A stretch of DNA of 64,000 nucleotides from contig DKDJ01000012.1 in NCBI GenBank assembly GCA_002451795.1, forward strand, positions 24,982-88,981, read 5' to 3'. Positions 33,359 through 41,913 of the stretch are shown piece by piece. This DNA comes from Bacteroidales bacterium UBA6851. Lineage in GTDB: Bacteria; Bacteroidota; Bacteroidia; Bacteroidales; UBA932. Below the pieces are notes generated by a model. The model had not been told where the DNA came from. It searched no databases and saw only the letters and a program-made list of their open reading frames with translations. The first letter of the stretch is position 1, and each line of letters begins with the position of its first letter. Position numbers and translations under genes: made by a program.

Positions 33359-34510
33359 ATGAAACTTAAATTTTTGGCTCTGTCACTTGCTTTGGCTGGG
33401 GTATCAGTTTCAGCCGTTGCCAAGGATGACGAAAAGTGCAAGGATTTCTTTGTAGGTGGAGGCGTAGGCGTTATCTCTACTATGACTCCAGGATTTAATA
33501 CTCCATCTTTCTATGCCAACCTTCAGTTCGGCAAGTATATTACTCCAGTTTGGGGTGTGCGTGGAGTACTTGGCGGTCCTTTCCAGACTCTTGATGCTAA
33601 CGAGGGTAATGCTACTGAAATTGATGGCGCTGTACGTGCCTATAAGAATAAGAAGTTCGGCGAGTTCAATGCTGATGCTATGTTCAATATCAGCAATCTT
33701 TTTGCTGATGACCTTGCTAAGTTCGACTTCTACCTCTTTGCTGGTCCTACAGTCAACTTCTCAAGAACTGGAACTAAGTTCTCTGATGTTCAGGATGCAA
33801 GCAAGATAATCGTTGAACCTTGCGATGATTTCAAGTTCCGTCTTGGTGCTACCGCTGGTCTTGGTGTTGCTTACAACTTTACTAAGTGCTTCGCTCTTGG
33901 TGCTGAGGCTCGTTTCGGACTCACCCCTTCAGTGTTCGGTGATGCTGATGCTTATCGCAAGAATTCTGGTACCGCACGTTTCACATTGAACGGTGTTTGG
34001 AATATCGGCGGAAAGAGAGGCAAGATTGCCCGTGCTGCTGCAGCTGCTGCGGCTGCTGGATATCTCTCACAGGAGGCTGTTGATGCTATCGTTGATGAGG
34101 CCCTCGAGAAGAATCCTAAGATTGTTGAGAAGGTCGTAGAGAAAGAAGTTGTAAAGCAGGTTGAGAAACTTGTCAACAATGAGGTTCCTTCTTCTACCGC
34201 TATTTTCTTCGAGATTGGCAAGGCTAACCTTACAAGCAAGGACAAAGCTCGTATCAAACTCTATGCAGAGTCTATCAAGAACTGCAAGGACGACAGTGTA
34301 TTCGAGGTTGCTGGTTATGCTGACAAGAAGACTGGAAGCGCCAAGACCAACCAAAGAGTTTCTGAGAAGCGTGCTCAGGCTGTTTACGATGCACTCGTTG
34401 CAGAGGGCGTTCCTGCCGAGAAACTCGAGAAGAAGGCTTACGGTGGAGTTGATGCCATCTTCTTCAACAACGATGTTCTTTCAAGAACTGTTATCATCAG
34501 AAAGAAATAA
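33359..34510 (+). CDS. OmpA-family outer-membrane protein
   Basis: A 383-residue protein: signal peptide MKLKFLALSLALAGVSVSAVA, an N-terminal eight-strand barrel (FFVGGGVGVISTM, FYANLQFGKYITPVWGVRG), an Ala-rich and then Lys/Glu-Val linker (RAAAAAAAAGY, VEKVVEKEVVKQVEKLV), and a C-terminal OmpA domain (SSTAIFFEIGKANLTSKDKA, NQRVSEKRAQAVYDALVAEG) that should bind peptidoglycan. It anchors the outer membrane to the wall. It ends 20 bp before a terminator. Strong codon bias toward ending in T/C-rich preferred codons suggests high expression. Confidence 0.9.
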   Translation: MKLKFLALSLALAGVSVSAVAKDDEKCKDFFVGGGVGVISTMTPGFNTPSFYANLQFGKYITPVWGVRGVLGGPFQTLDANEGNATEIDGAVRAYKNKKFGEFNADAMFNISNLFADDLAKFDFYLFAGPTVNFSRTGTKFSDVQDASKIIVEPCDDFKFRLGATAGLGVAYNFTKCFALGAEARFGLTPSVFGDADAYRKNSGTARFTLNGVWNIGGKRGKIARAAAAAAAAGYLSQEAVDAIVDEALEKNPKIVEKVVEKEVVKQVEKLVNNEVPSSTAIFFEIGKANLTSKDKARIKLYAESIKNCKDDSVFEVAGYADKKTGSAKTNQRVSEKRAQAVYDALVAEGVPAEKLEKKAYGGVDAIFFNNDVLSRTVIIRKK

Positions 34511-34530
34511 TTTGATGAAATATATTTTAG

Positions 34531-34554
34531 GAGGTCGGCTGAAAGGTCGGCCTC
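34531..34554 (+). terminator. Terminator after ompA
   Basis: 9-bp stem (34531-34539 with 34546-34554, two G-T wobbles), loop TGAAAG, followed by TTTTTGTTTTT. Confidence 0.7.
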
Positions 34555-34590
34555 TTTTTGTTTTTAAATATGAAATTCATAGTGTATTGA

Positions 34591-34620
34591 TTGTTATGTC
34601 TGATTTTTTGATTAAATTTG
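34591..34620 (+). promoter_or_regulatory. Promoter of the zapA operon
   Basis: TTG (34591-34593), 19-bp spacer and TAAATTTG (34613-34620), 26 bp before the first gene. Confidence 0.6.
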
Positions 34621-34645
34621 TCGATATGTAACCGGGCGTGTTGTT

Positions 34646-34915
34646 ATGCTGGATGATTTGAGAAAAGATATAGCAGGGCTAATCTCGCTGTATGAGGAGC
34701 AGAAGCATAGGGCTGATGTTCTTTCACTCAAACTTTCAAAGGCTGAACAGGATGTCCGGAAGTACAAAGAACAGATTACTGATTTGAATTTACAGATAGA
34801 CAATCTTCATCTTATGAATGCGTTTATGGCTGATACCGATAGGCAGGGTGCCAGGCAGCGGATAGACAAGTTGATGAAGGAGATTGACAGATGTATTGAA
34901 CTGCTGGAGAAGTAA
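34646..34915 (+). CDS. Small coiled-coil protein upstream of zapA
   Basis: An 89-residue protein that is helical almost throughout, with heptad pattern (LISLYEEQKHRADVLSLKLS, EQITDLNLQIDNLHLMNAF). A gene of this type directly precedes zapA in many Bacteroidota, which suggests a role in cell division, perhaps as a ZapB-like partner; no homology to ZapB can be claimed from reading alone. It starts 26 bp after a strong promoter and ends 1 bp before zapA. Confidence 0.7.
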   Translation: MLDDLRKDIAGLISLYEEQKHRADVLSLKLSKAEQDVRKYKEQITDLNLQIDNLHLMNAFMADTDRQGARQRIDKLMKEIDRCIELLEK

Positions 34916-34916
34916 T

Positions 34917-35207
34917 ATGGGACAGCGTATCAGACTTAAGATTTGTGGCAAGGGATACGAACTTGTGGCAGATACTCCTGAGATGGAAAGGGTGATGCGT
35001 TTGGCGGCGGAAGAAGTGGAGTCCATGCTGGTAGACTATAATGCCAGATTTCCGGAGACGGGCATGGAAGACAAGATAATGATGATAGCTGTCCGTGAGT
35101 GTGCCGGAAAGTTCTATGTTAAGCAGCAGCTTGGTTCCCTGCAGGGAGATGTTGATTCCCTTGATGGACAGCTGAAGACCTATCTGAAAGGAACTAAGGA
35201 AAAGTAG
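34917..35207 (+). CDS. zapA: Cell division protein ZapA
   Basis: From ATG 34917 the product has 96 residues: a short beta-rich N-terminal domain (RIRLKICGKGYELVADTPEM) and a C-terminal coiled coil (KIMMIAVRECAGKFYVKQQL). Length and layout match ZapA, which binds FtsZ and stabilises the division ring. The open frame from 34884 overlaps the previous gene and is not used. It is followed at once by a 6S-like RNA and then rny, as often found in this group. Confidence 0.85.
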   Translation: MGQRIRLKICGKGYELVADTPEMERVMRLAAEEVESMLVDYNARFPETGMEDKIMMIAVRECAGKFYVKQQLGSLQGDVDSLDGQLKTYLKGTKEK

Positions 35208-35354
35208 CCGTCAGGCCCATCTTCTGAAAACAACAAGTTCTTCGGAACCGGGTTTTCTCGATGCGAGGATGGCATGCCCGCGAGACGGGAAGCTTGAGAC
35301 GTTGCGGAGCCCAAATCTTATTCAGAGGCTTTTTCTGAAAGTTCGGCTGACGGC
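35207..35354 (+). ncRNA. ssrS: 6S RNA candidate (ssrS)
   Basis: Between zapA and rny lies a 217-bp gap. GCCGTCAG at 35207-35214 pairs perfectly with CTGACGGC at 35347-35354, closing a ~148-nt rod-like element with shorter internal pairings and a T-rich run (TTTTATTT) right after. The zapA-ssrS gene order is conserved from proteobacteria to Bacteroidota, so 6S RNA is the best reading; 6S RNA binds the RNA polymerase-sigma complex in stationary phase. The remaining gap to 35424 ends in a run of T residues and shows no further gene. Confidence 0.55.
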
Positions 35355-35424
35355 TTTTATTTACAGTATCTGTGCTATTGTGCAGGTACTGTTTTTTTTG
35401 TTGGACACATAATTTATTTATTAT

Positions 35425-36963
35425 ATGGTTTTATACATAATACTTGCAGCTGTCGGGGGTGCTATAGGAGCCCTTGCAGTTTATATACTAGTTACCCGTT
35501 TTATTCTCAAAGGACGCGCTGATGCTATAATTGAGAAGGCCAATGTGGAAGCTGAAAATATCAAGCAGCAGAAGATTCTTCAGGCCAAAGAGAAGTTCCT
35601 TCAGATGAAGAGTGAGCATGAGAGTTTTGTAAACGGAAAGAATAGCGAACTTCGGGATAGGGAGAACAATATTAAGTCTCGCGAGGGTCAGTTGAACCAG
35701 CAGGCTACTGAACTGAACAAGAAGTTCAAGGATCTTGAGTCTCAGAAAGGTCAGGTAAACGCGCAGAAGGCTAAACTTGAGGCCAAGATGCAGGAGTATG
35801 ACAAACTTACCGCGCAGGTCAATAGTGAACTTGAGAATGTAGCAGGTATGACTGCCGAAGAGGCGAAGAAGACTCTTGTGGAGAACATGAAGGCTGAAGC
35901 TCGTACGGAAGCACAGGCTTATATAAACGACACTATGGATGAAGCCCGTCTTAATGCCGCCAAGGAGGCCAAGAGGATAGTTATCAATACTATTCAGCGT
36001 ACTGCGACAGAGACAGCCATCGAAAATGCTGTCACTACTTTCCCTATTGAGAATGATGAGGTGAAAGGACGTATTATCGGGCGTGAAGGAAGGAATATTC
36101 GCACGCTCGAGGCTGCTACAGGTGTAGAGATTGTAGTGGACGATACTCCAGATGCTATTCTACTATCAGCATTTGACCCAGTTCGTAGGGAAGTGGCCAG
36201 ACTTGCACTACATCAGCTTGTAATAGATGGACGTATACATCCGGCACGTATTGAGGAAGTGGTTAATAAGGTTAGTAAACAGCTTGAAGACGAGATTCTG
36301 GAGACAGGAAAGCGCACTTGCATCGACCTTGGCATACACGGCCTCAATATTGAACTTGTCAAACTCATCGGAAGGATGAAGTATCGTTCTTCTTATGGAC
36401 AGAACCTTCTCCAGCATTCAAGGGAGGTGGCTAATATTTGTGCTACCATGGCATCCGAGCTCGGTCTTAATCCTAAAATTGCACGTAGGGCAGGTCTGCT
36501 TCATGATATCGGTAAGGTTAGTGAGAATGAACCTGAATATCCTCATGCTATCCTTGGTGCCAAACTTGCTGAGCAGTACAAGGAACGCCCTGAGATCTGC
36601 AATGCTATCGGTGCCCACCATGAGGAAATGGAGATGACGTCCATTTATGCCCCTCTTGTGCTTGTTGCTGATGCTATTTCCGGTGCTCGTCCTGGTGCAA
36701 GAAGGGAGGTTATAGAGTCTTATATCAAGCGTCTCAAGGGAATGGAGGATCTTGCTGCGTCATATCCTGGAGTTACCAAGTCCTATGCCATTCAGGCAGG
36801 AAGGGAACTCCGTGTAATCGTTGGTGCTGAGGAAGTTTCCGATGCCCAGGCTGCCGTGCTTTCTACGGAGATTGCTCAGCGTATTCAGGACGAGATGACT
36901 TATCCTGGTCAGGTTAAGATTACCGTTATACGTGAGACAAGATCTGTGGCTATTGCAAAATAG
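35425..36963 (+). CDS. rny: Ribonuclease Y
   Basis: A 512-residue RNase Y: one N-terminal membrane helix (MVLYIILAAVGGAIGALAVY), a long coiled coil (residues ~30-200), a KH domain (EVKGRIIGREGRNIRTLEAA) and an HD domain with NLLQHSREVANICATMASEL and LLHDIGKVSE, the metal-binding His-Asp pair. It is an endoribonuclease that starts mRNA decay at the membrane. It has a strong terminator directly downstream. Confidence 0.95.
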   Translation: MVLYIILAAVGGAIGALAVYILVTRFILKGRADAIIEKANVEAENIKQQKILQAKEKFLQMKSEHESFVNGKNSELRDRENNIKSREGQLNQQATELNKKFKDLESQKGQVNAQKAKLEAKMQEYDKLTAQVNSELENVAGMTAEEAKKTLVENMKAEARTEAQAYINDTMDEARLNAAKEAKRIVINTIQRTATETAIENAVTTFPIENDEVKGRIIGREGRNIRTLEAATGVEIVVDDTPDAILLSAFDPVRREVARLALHQLVIDGRIHPARIEEVVNKVSKQLEDEILETGKRTCIDLGIHGLNIELVKLIGRMKYRSSYGQNLLQHSREVANICATMASELGLNPKIARRAGLLHDIGKVSENEPEYPHAILGAKLAEQYKERPEICNAIGAHHEEMEMTSIYAPLVLVADAISGARPGARREVIESYIKRLKGMEDLAASYPGVTKSYAIQAGRELRVIVGAEEVSDAQAAVLSTEIAQRIQDEMTYPGQVKITVIRETRSVAIAK

Positions 36964-36985
36964 TTAGGAGCCTGTGTTATATGAC

Positions 36986-37027
36986 AAGGAGGTGACTGAA
37001 AGTCGAAGGACTGATAGTCACCTCCTT
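36986..37027 (+). terminator. Terminator after rny
   Basis: 12-bp perfect stem AAGGAGGTGACT / AGTCACCTCCTT (36986-36997 with 37016-37027) followed by TTTTTATT. The rest of the gap to 37194 holds only a weak promoter-like TTG...TACCTTAG (37131-37162). Confidence 0.75.
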
Positions 37028-37193
37028 TTTTATTCTTTCCGCATTGTGCCGGGCGGGCTGGCAGTACGAAAAATATGTCGAAAAGCACACAAACGATTCC
37101 ATAGAAAAGGAAACGTCAACAATGTAATTTGCATATTCTAAAATGATTATGTACCTTAGCGGAGTTACTAAAGATTACTTAATAATAACCTAT

Positions 37194-39233
37194 ATGAGAT
37201 TTAGACAGAATCCTATTTTTGCATTGGCCGCATTCGCCGCGCTAATTCTTGCTTCTTGCGAAAAGGACATTGACGTTACCAATGAGAATTTCCCTGCGGA
37301 CGGAGTCGTTAGGATTGATGCTAATGTAAGTGGCCTAATTACTAAAGCTGATTTGCCTTATAGCGGATATACTGGTAGCGATCTTGGGCTATTTATTGAT
37401 TACGGTGACGGTGATTACTATAGTAAGGACAATGTGAGGTGGGTTAATAATGGCGGTACGTGGACTCCGGAGAGCCAAGTCCTTTGGAAGAATGCGAAAA
37501 GTCCGGTAAACATATTTGCCTATGCTCCGCACATTAGCGGTGCGGATGATCACACGAGTGTAGAGTTCTCAATCCCTTCGAATCAGGTGAACGGCACTTC
37601 CTCTGCTGATTTTCTTTGGAATAGCATGCCTGGTTTTGTTCCTGCCGACGGTCTAGTAAACCAGAAATTGAGCATAACTTTCAGCCACGTGCTGGTGAAA
37701 TTGAAAGTCAATCTTACTTTTGGAAATGAGTTCGGTGACTCACACTCTGTCAAGGATGTGATATTGAATGGGACTTCAAGCAAGATTAAATGTGATCTTG
37801 CCAATAGGACCGTCGCTGATCTGGATCAGTCATCTTCCAATGACATATCAATGTGCAATACGGCAGACTATGTTTATGAAGCCATATTTTTCCCGGGCAA
37901 AGGTCAGAAAAGCGGAGCGCGGATGCTTACGGTCGTGATGTCCGACAATAAGGCGTACAATGTCACTCTTGATAGTAACTTGGAGCTGTGCGGTGGTTCT
38001 GCTTATACCATGAATGTCAAGGTGGGGAAGGATAAGGTACTTGCCGGAGATGTCCGTGTCGTTGAGTGGCTGCCAGAAAAAGAATTGGGCGATAAGGATA
38101 GTTATATTGATGAGTATTCTGTTTGGGACGGAAAATCCACTGAATCTATCACAAAAGGATCCGGCTCGGAGTCTGATCCGTACCTCATAGAGTCAGCCGC
38201 GCAATTGGCTGGTCTTGCATATGATATCAACAATGATAAGCTTGAAAATTATAAAGGCAAGTACTATAAATTGCTGAAAGACATAGACCTTGCAAGTAAG
38301 CCGTGGACACCTATCGGTAATTCAACTCATTTCCCTCATCTGCGTCTGGAAGGAAACGGAAAGAGCATCATCAATCTGAAGGTGGATGTGAGCGCTGGAT
38401 ATGCAGGTCTGTTCTATTGGCTTAGCGGTACAAGTTCCACGGAAAAATCGGTTGTGAGTAATCTTACCATAAGGAACGCTGATGTTAAAACCGGAGGCCG
38501 TGATGCCGGGGCCCTTGTCGGCTTCACTTCATTCACCGACATTATGAATTGTAGGGTTGATGGAGTAGTGGCAAGTGCATATTGTGCCGGAGGAATCGTA
38601 GGATCCGGTGATCCAAGCATAATCAACTGTCGCGCGGATGTCAATGTGACAGTCAATGCTCCTGCACCAACTTCAACCTCAAGGCCTATGTCAGTGGCAG
38701 CTGGAGGACTGATTGGGGACATCTCTTTCAACAATGAGCATGATAATACTATAACCAATTGTACCGTCAGAGGCACTGTTACAGTGAGTAATCAGGATCA
38801 GTCAGAGAGCGGGAACGATTTCCATGCCGGTGGCGTGGCTGGACTTGCGTTCGCAAATGTCATGGACTGTACGTCCTATGCCGAGATTAATTCCACGTAT
38901 GAAAAAGAGGTACATATCGGTGGTCTTGTGGGCACTGTCGGAGCCGGCGGCAGGATCACGAACTGCTCCGCCTATGGCACTGTCCACGGGAAGAAAAACA
39001 ATTTTGTCGGTGGCGCGTATGGCTATGCCGTAGGTAGTCACGAAAGAGTCCATTTCGGAGGCAAGATAGAAAACATCCCGGATGTCGGAACAGGGGCTGT
39101 GGGCATCTTTATCGGCCATGCCTACGGAGTCTTCCAGACAAAGAACTGTTCCTACAGTAACGTTGATGGCTGCTCTTTTCCAGTCATCGGCAAGGATGAA
39201 AGCAACGGTGCTCAGGACATCAAGATGAAATAG
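37194..39233 (+). CDS. Fimbrillin-like lipoprotein with GLUG-type repeats
   Basis: From ATG 37194 the product has 679 residues. A lipoprotein signal (FALAAFAALILASCEKD) precedes a fimbrillin-like region (residues ~30-300: VVRIDANVSGLITKAD, SPVNIFAYAPH, NQKLSITFSHVLVKLKVNL). The C-terminal half holds repeats of the GLUG/beta-helix type (SAAQLAGLAYDINN, DIDLASKPWTPIGNSTHFP, then GGxVG-like units DAGALVGFTSF, CAGGIVGSGDP, AGGLIGDISF, HIGGLVGTVG). Fimbrillins form surface fimbriae after lipid processing; the repeat half could be an adhesin tip. It stands alone without minor fimbrial genes nearby. The earlier ATG at 37143 lies in the promoter. Confidence 0.75.
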   Translation: MRFRQNPIFALAAFAALILASCEKDIDVTNENFPADGVVRIDANVSGLITKADLPYSGYTGSDLGLFIDYGDGDYYSKDNVRWVNNGGTWTPESQVLWKNAKSPVNIFAYAPHISGADDHTSVEFSIPSNQVNGTSSADFLWNSMPGFVPADGLVNQKLSITFSHVLVKLKVNLTFGNEFGDSHSVKDVILNGTSSKIKCDLANRTVADLDQSSSNDISMCNTADYVYEAIFFPGKGQKSGARMLTVVMSDNKAYNVTLDSNLELCGGSAYTMNVKVGKDKVLAGDVRVVEWLPEKELGDKDSYIDEYSVWDGKSTESITKGSGSESDPYLIESAAQLAGLAYDINNDKLENYKGKYYKLLKDIDLASKPWTPIGNSTHFPHLRLEGNGKSIINLKVDVSAGYAGLFYWLSGTSSTEKSVVSNLTIRNADVKTGGRDAGALVGFTSFTDIMNCRVDGVVASAYCAGGIVGSGDPSIINCRADVNVTVNAPAPTSTSRPMSVAAGGLIGDISFNNEHDNTITNCTVRGTVTVSNQDQSESGNDFHAGGVAGLAFANVMDCTSYAEINSTYEKEVHIGGLVGTVGAGGRITNCSAYGTVHGKKNNFVGGAYGYAVGSHERVHFGGKIENIPDVGTGAVGIFIGHAYGVFQTKNCSYSNVDGCSFPVIGKDESNGAQDIKMK

Positions 39234-39315
39234 CAAGCCTAATGCTTGCCAGTAAGTGATGCCCTGAGCAGCCTTTTCTGTCGCGATCTTTCGTAGGGAT
39301 AGTTACTCAGTATAA

Positions 39316-40152
39316 CTATAGTGCAGCAATCATTCTTGAGAAGAGTTCTGTCATGCGTTCTGATGCTTGATCAGCTTGCTTTACGACGTCGTTGCCATCG
39401 TTAAAATTCTTCTCAACGTTAAGGATATTGGAGATGTTGGTAACAACGGATACTCCGAAAACTTTGAGTCCGCAGTGGCGAGCCACAATTACTTCCGGTA
39501 CAGTTGACATACCTAGCAAGTCTGCCCCAATAGAATGGAAGAATCGTACTTCTGCCGGAGTCTCGTATGTCGGTCCAGTGCTTGCGAGGTATACGCCTTT
39601 CATCGCTGGAATTCCTATCTCGTTGCAGATGCCCTCTGCAAGTGACTGAAGTTGGAGGTCATAAGCGCAAGTCATATCCGGGAAACGCTCTCCGAATGTC
39701 TCAAGATTGGGACCGATAAGCGGATTGGGGATCATGTTGATATGGTCCCTGATGATGACCAGGTCTCCGACTTTGTAATCAGGATTGCACGCGCCTGCCG
39801 CATTGGATACAAAGATGTATTCTACTCCCAGGAGTTTCATCACTCTTACGCCTATGGTGACGTCTTCCATCGGATATCCTTCATAATAGTGGAATCTTCC
39901 TTGCATGGCAACCACTGTCTTCCCACCAAGTTTGCCGTATATGAAATTGCTTTTGTGTCCTACTGCTGTAGACACTGGGAATCCGGGGATGTCAGAGTAG
40001 GGGATTGTGATCTTGTCCTGAATCATGTCGGCAAGTTTGCCAAGTCCGCTTCCAAGTACGATGGCGGCGAGTGGCTTTTCTGTGCCGACGACACTTTGGA
40101 TATAATCGGCACATTTCTGAATACGTGTTATATAACTTTTCTTATCTTCCAT
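39316..40152 (-). CDS. punA: Purine nucleoside phosphorylase I (inosine/guanosine type)
   Basis: A 278-residue PNP of the trimeric class. Typical motifs are IVLGSGLGKLADMI, AMQGRFHYYEGYPM, FVSNAAGACNPDYKVGDLVI and YLASTGPTYETPAEVRFFH, with SVVTNISNILN (base-recognition Asn) near the end. It splits inosine and guanosine with phosphate. It is the last gene of an operon with a PUR protein and an MTA/SAH deaminase (27 bp after it), so it may use the inosine-type nucleosides that the deaminase makes. Confidence 0.92.
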   Translation of the reverse strand: MEDKKSYITRIQKCADYIQSVVGTEKPLAAIVLGSGLGKLADMIQDKITIPYSDIPGFPVSTAVGHKSNFIYGKLGGKTVVAMQGRFHYYEGYPMEDVTIGVRVMKLLGVEYIFVSNAAGACNPDYKVGDLVIIRDHINMIPNPLIGPNLETFGERFPDMTCAYDLQLQSLAEGICNEIGIPAMKGVYLASTGPTYETPAEVRFFHSIGADLLGMSTVPEVIVARHCGLKVFGVSVVTNISNILNVEKNFNDGNDVVKQADQASERMTELFSRMIAAL

Positions 40153-40179
40153 TGTATTTGATAGATATGGGTTGCAGAT

Positions 40180-41451
40180 TTATATTTTGTTGAGTACTCG
40201 TCTCGCTTCCCTAAGAATTTCTTTCTCTCCTTCCACTTCACGATGCCTCATTAGGAATCGACCATTGCAGATGATGGAGTCTATGCAGTCCGAATGTGCT
40301 GAATACACGAAATTCGCCAGAAACGACCCATGAGAGAGAAAGAATGAGTTGTCTGTATCCACGATGCTTATGTCTGCGATAGCACCTTCTTCTATTCGGC
40401 CTGCATCCAGACGTAGTGCTTTAGCACCATTGATAGTTGCCATATCCATGAGTTCTGGAATAGGTAGTGCGGACGGGTCGTCCCGCCATGCCTTTTGGAA
40501 CAGCGCTGAGGTCTTCATCGCTTCCTGAATGTCAAGGTTATTGGACGAGGCACATCCGTCTGTACCTATGCAGACGTTGATTCCGGCATCCCGTAACTCG
40601 TTATATGGGAAACGATAGCCGGAGGCAAGCTTGGCGTTGGAGTTGATGTTGTGTATGCAGTGAACCCCTCTTTTGGCGAGTATCTCTATGTCTTTCGGGC
40701 TGACCCATAGCGTATGAGCAGCGAGTACCCTATCGGACAATATGCCGAGACTGTCAAGATACTCTACAGGAGAAAGCCCTCCGTGCGTAGCTTTGCAGTC
40801 TTCGACCTCCTTGAGCGTCTCACTTAGATGAATATGGATATTCAGGTCGTGCTTTCGTGCGAAATCGCTGACCCAAAGCATCATCTTCTCGCTTACGGAA
40901 TATACAGCATGAAATGCTATCTCGTAGATGAGGTTGGGATTTGATGCGTTCAGAAATGGCGCACTTTTCTGCTCGCACTGATCTTTCTGTCTTTCTGCCT
41001 CGCCGGGGTCCCCTTTGTCCATAACATCGTACCCAGTGGCGATTCTCATACCCATTTCAGTAGCAGCACGCACAGAGTCCTCAAAGAACCAGTACTGGTC
41101 ATTGAATGTAGTGGTGCCTGTCTTTATCATTTCCAGACATGCCAGTTTGGTGGCCCAATAGACATAGTCGTGGTCAAGGTTCTCCTCGACCTCCCATATT
41201 TTTTTGAGCCAACTCTGGAATTTGATATCTTCTCCAATGCCTCTCATTAGAGACATTGGAGAGTGGGTATGCATATTGATAAACCCCGGGATGGCAACCA
41301 TCCCGGAGCAGTTCATTGTCTCAATGTCTCCTGATATCTCCCACCCGACACTGTCACCGGCTTTGCCTATTTGGGAAATGCGGCCGTCCCGGATGAGTAA
41401 ATCTTTAAGAGAACCGTTTATGGTGATGTCTTTGAGGAGTATGGCAGCCAT
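40180..41451 (-). CDS. mtaD: Amidohydrolase, 5-methylthioadenosine/S-adenosylhomocysteine deaminase-like
   Basis: A 423-residue amidohydrolase-superfamily enzyme. Metal ligands are visible in NMHTHSPMSLMRGIGED (HxH), HIHLSETLKEVEDCK, AAHTLWVSPKD and GTDGCASSNN (Asp). The MSLMRGIGED and WVSPKDIEILA stretches match MTA/SAH deaminases of the MtaD family, which convert methylthioadenosine or SAH to inosine forms. Chlorohydrolase relatives are similar, so the substrate is an inference, supported by the purine nucleoside phosphorylase gene 27 bp downstream. The start overlaps the PUR-protein stop by 1 bp. Confidence 0.82.
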   Translation of the reverse strand: MAAILLKDITINGSLKDLLIRDGRISQIGKAGDSVGWEISGDIETMNCSGMVAIPGFINMHTHSPMSLMRGIGEDIKFQSWLKKIWEVEENLDHDYVYWATKLACLEMIKTGTTTFNDQYWFFEDSVRAATEMGMRIATGYDVMDKGDPGEAERQKDQCEQKSAPFLNASNPNLIYEIAFHAVYSVSEKMMLWVSDFARKHDLNIHIHLSETLKEVEDCKATHGGLSPVEYLDSLGILSDRVLAAHTLWVSPKDIEILAKRGVHCIHNINSNAKLASGYRFPYNELRDAGINVCIGTDGCASSNNLDIQEAMKTSALFQKAWRDDPSALPIPELMDMATINGAKALRLDAGRIEEGAIADISIVDTDNSFFLSHGSFLANFVYSAHSDCIDSIICNGRFLMRHREVEGEKEILREARRVLNKI

Positions 41452-41792
41452 TAAAGGTCTTCAAACTTGATTTCAGAATCAGTTTCTTCCCTTACTGGAA
41501 TCTCGCCGCCGAAACACTGATCCTTGATGTAGGTGACGACGTCCTGTAGACCTTCCGCAAATTTCTCGAAGTCTTCCTTATAAAGGAAAATCTTGTGCTT
41601 GTCGTAAGAGAAATTGCCGTCTGCTCCGTTTCTGCGCTTGCTTTCAGTGATGGTAAGAAAGAAATCCTTGTTGTCCTTGGTGGCCTTAACATCAAAGAAG
41701 TATGTGCGTTTGCCAGCCCTGACGGGCTTGGAATAGATATCTTCTCCCTCGCGGTTGTCAAACCGCTTCTTGTCAAAATCGTCTCTGTACAT
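41451..41792 (-). CDS. PUR family DNA/RNA-binding protein (DUF3276)
   Basis: A 113-residue protein with the Bacteroidota PUR/DUF3276 pattern: RAGKRTYFFDVKATKDNKDF, FFLTITESKRR, HKIFLYKEDFEKFAEGLQDV. These form the Whirly-like PUR repeat that binds single-stranded nucleic acid. It is one of the commonest small proteins of this phylum; its precise role is unknown. It heads the operon with the deaminase and phosphorylase genes and is divergent from nusB. Confidence 0.85.
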   Translation of the reverse strand: MYRDDFDKKRFDNREGEDIYSKPVRAGKRTYFFDVKATKDNKDFFLTITESKRRNGADGNFSYDKHKIFLYKEDFEKFAEGLQDVVTYIKDQCFGGEIPVREETDSEIKFEDL

Positions 41793-41874
41793 AATTAAAA
41801 ATTTTGGATTTCGCCTCGGCGAAAAAAATGTTATTTTGGTAGTGCAAAATTAGAATAATTTGTGGATTACTTGT

Positions 41875-41882
41875 TATCTTTG
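41875..41882 (+). promoter_or_regulatory. -7 promoter element of the nusB operon
   Basis: TATCTTTG, 31 bp before the nusB ATG at 41914. No clear -33 TTG at the usual distance. Confidence 0.45.
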
Positions 41883-41913
41883 TGCGATAATTTTTGAATA
41901 TTGGTCCAAAAAG

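Noticed and set aside
34041..34070. GC-rich Ala-codon tract in ompA as a repeat or regulatory element
   Set aside because: It is a linker of Ala residues (RAAAAAAAAGY) between barrel and OmpA domain, ordinary for the family.
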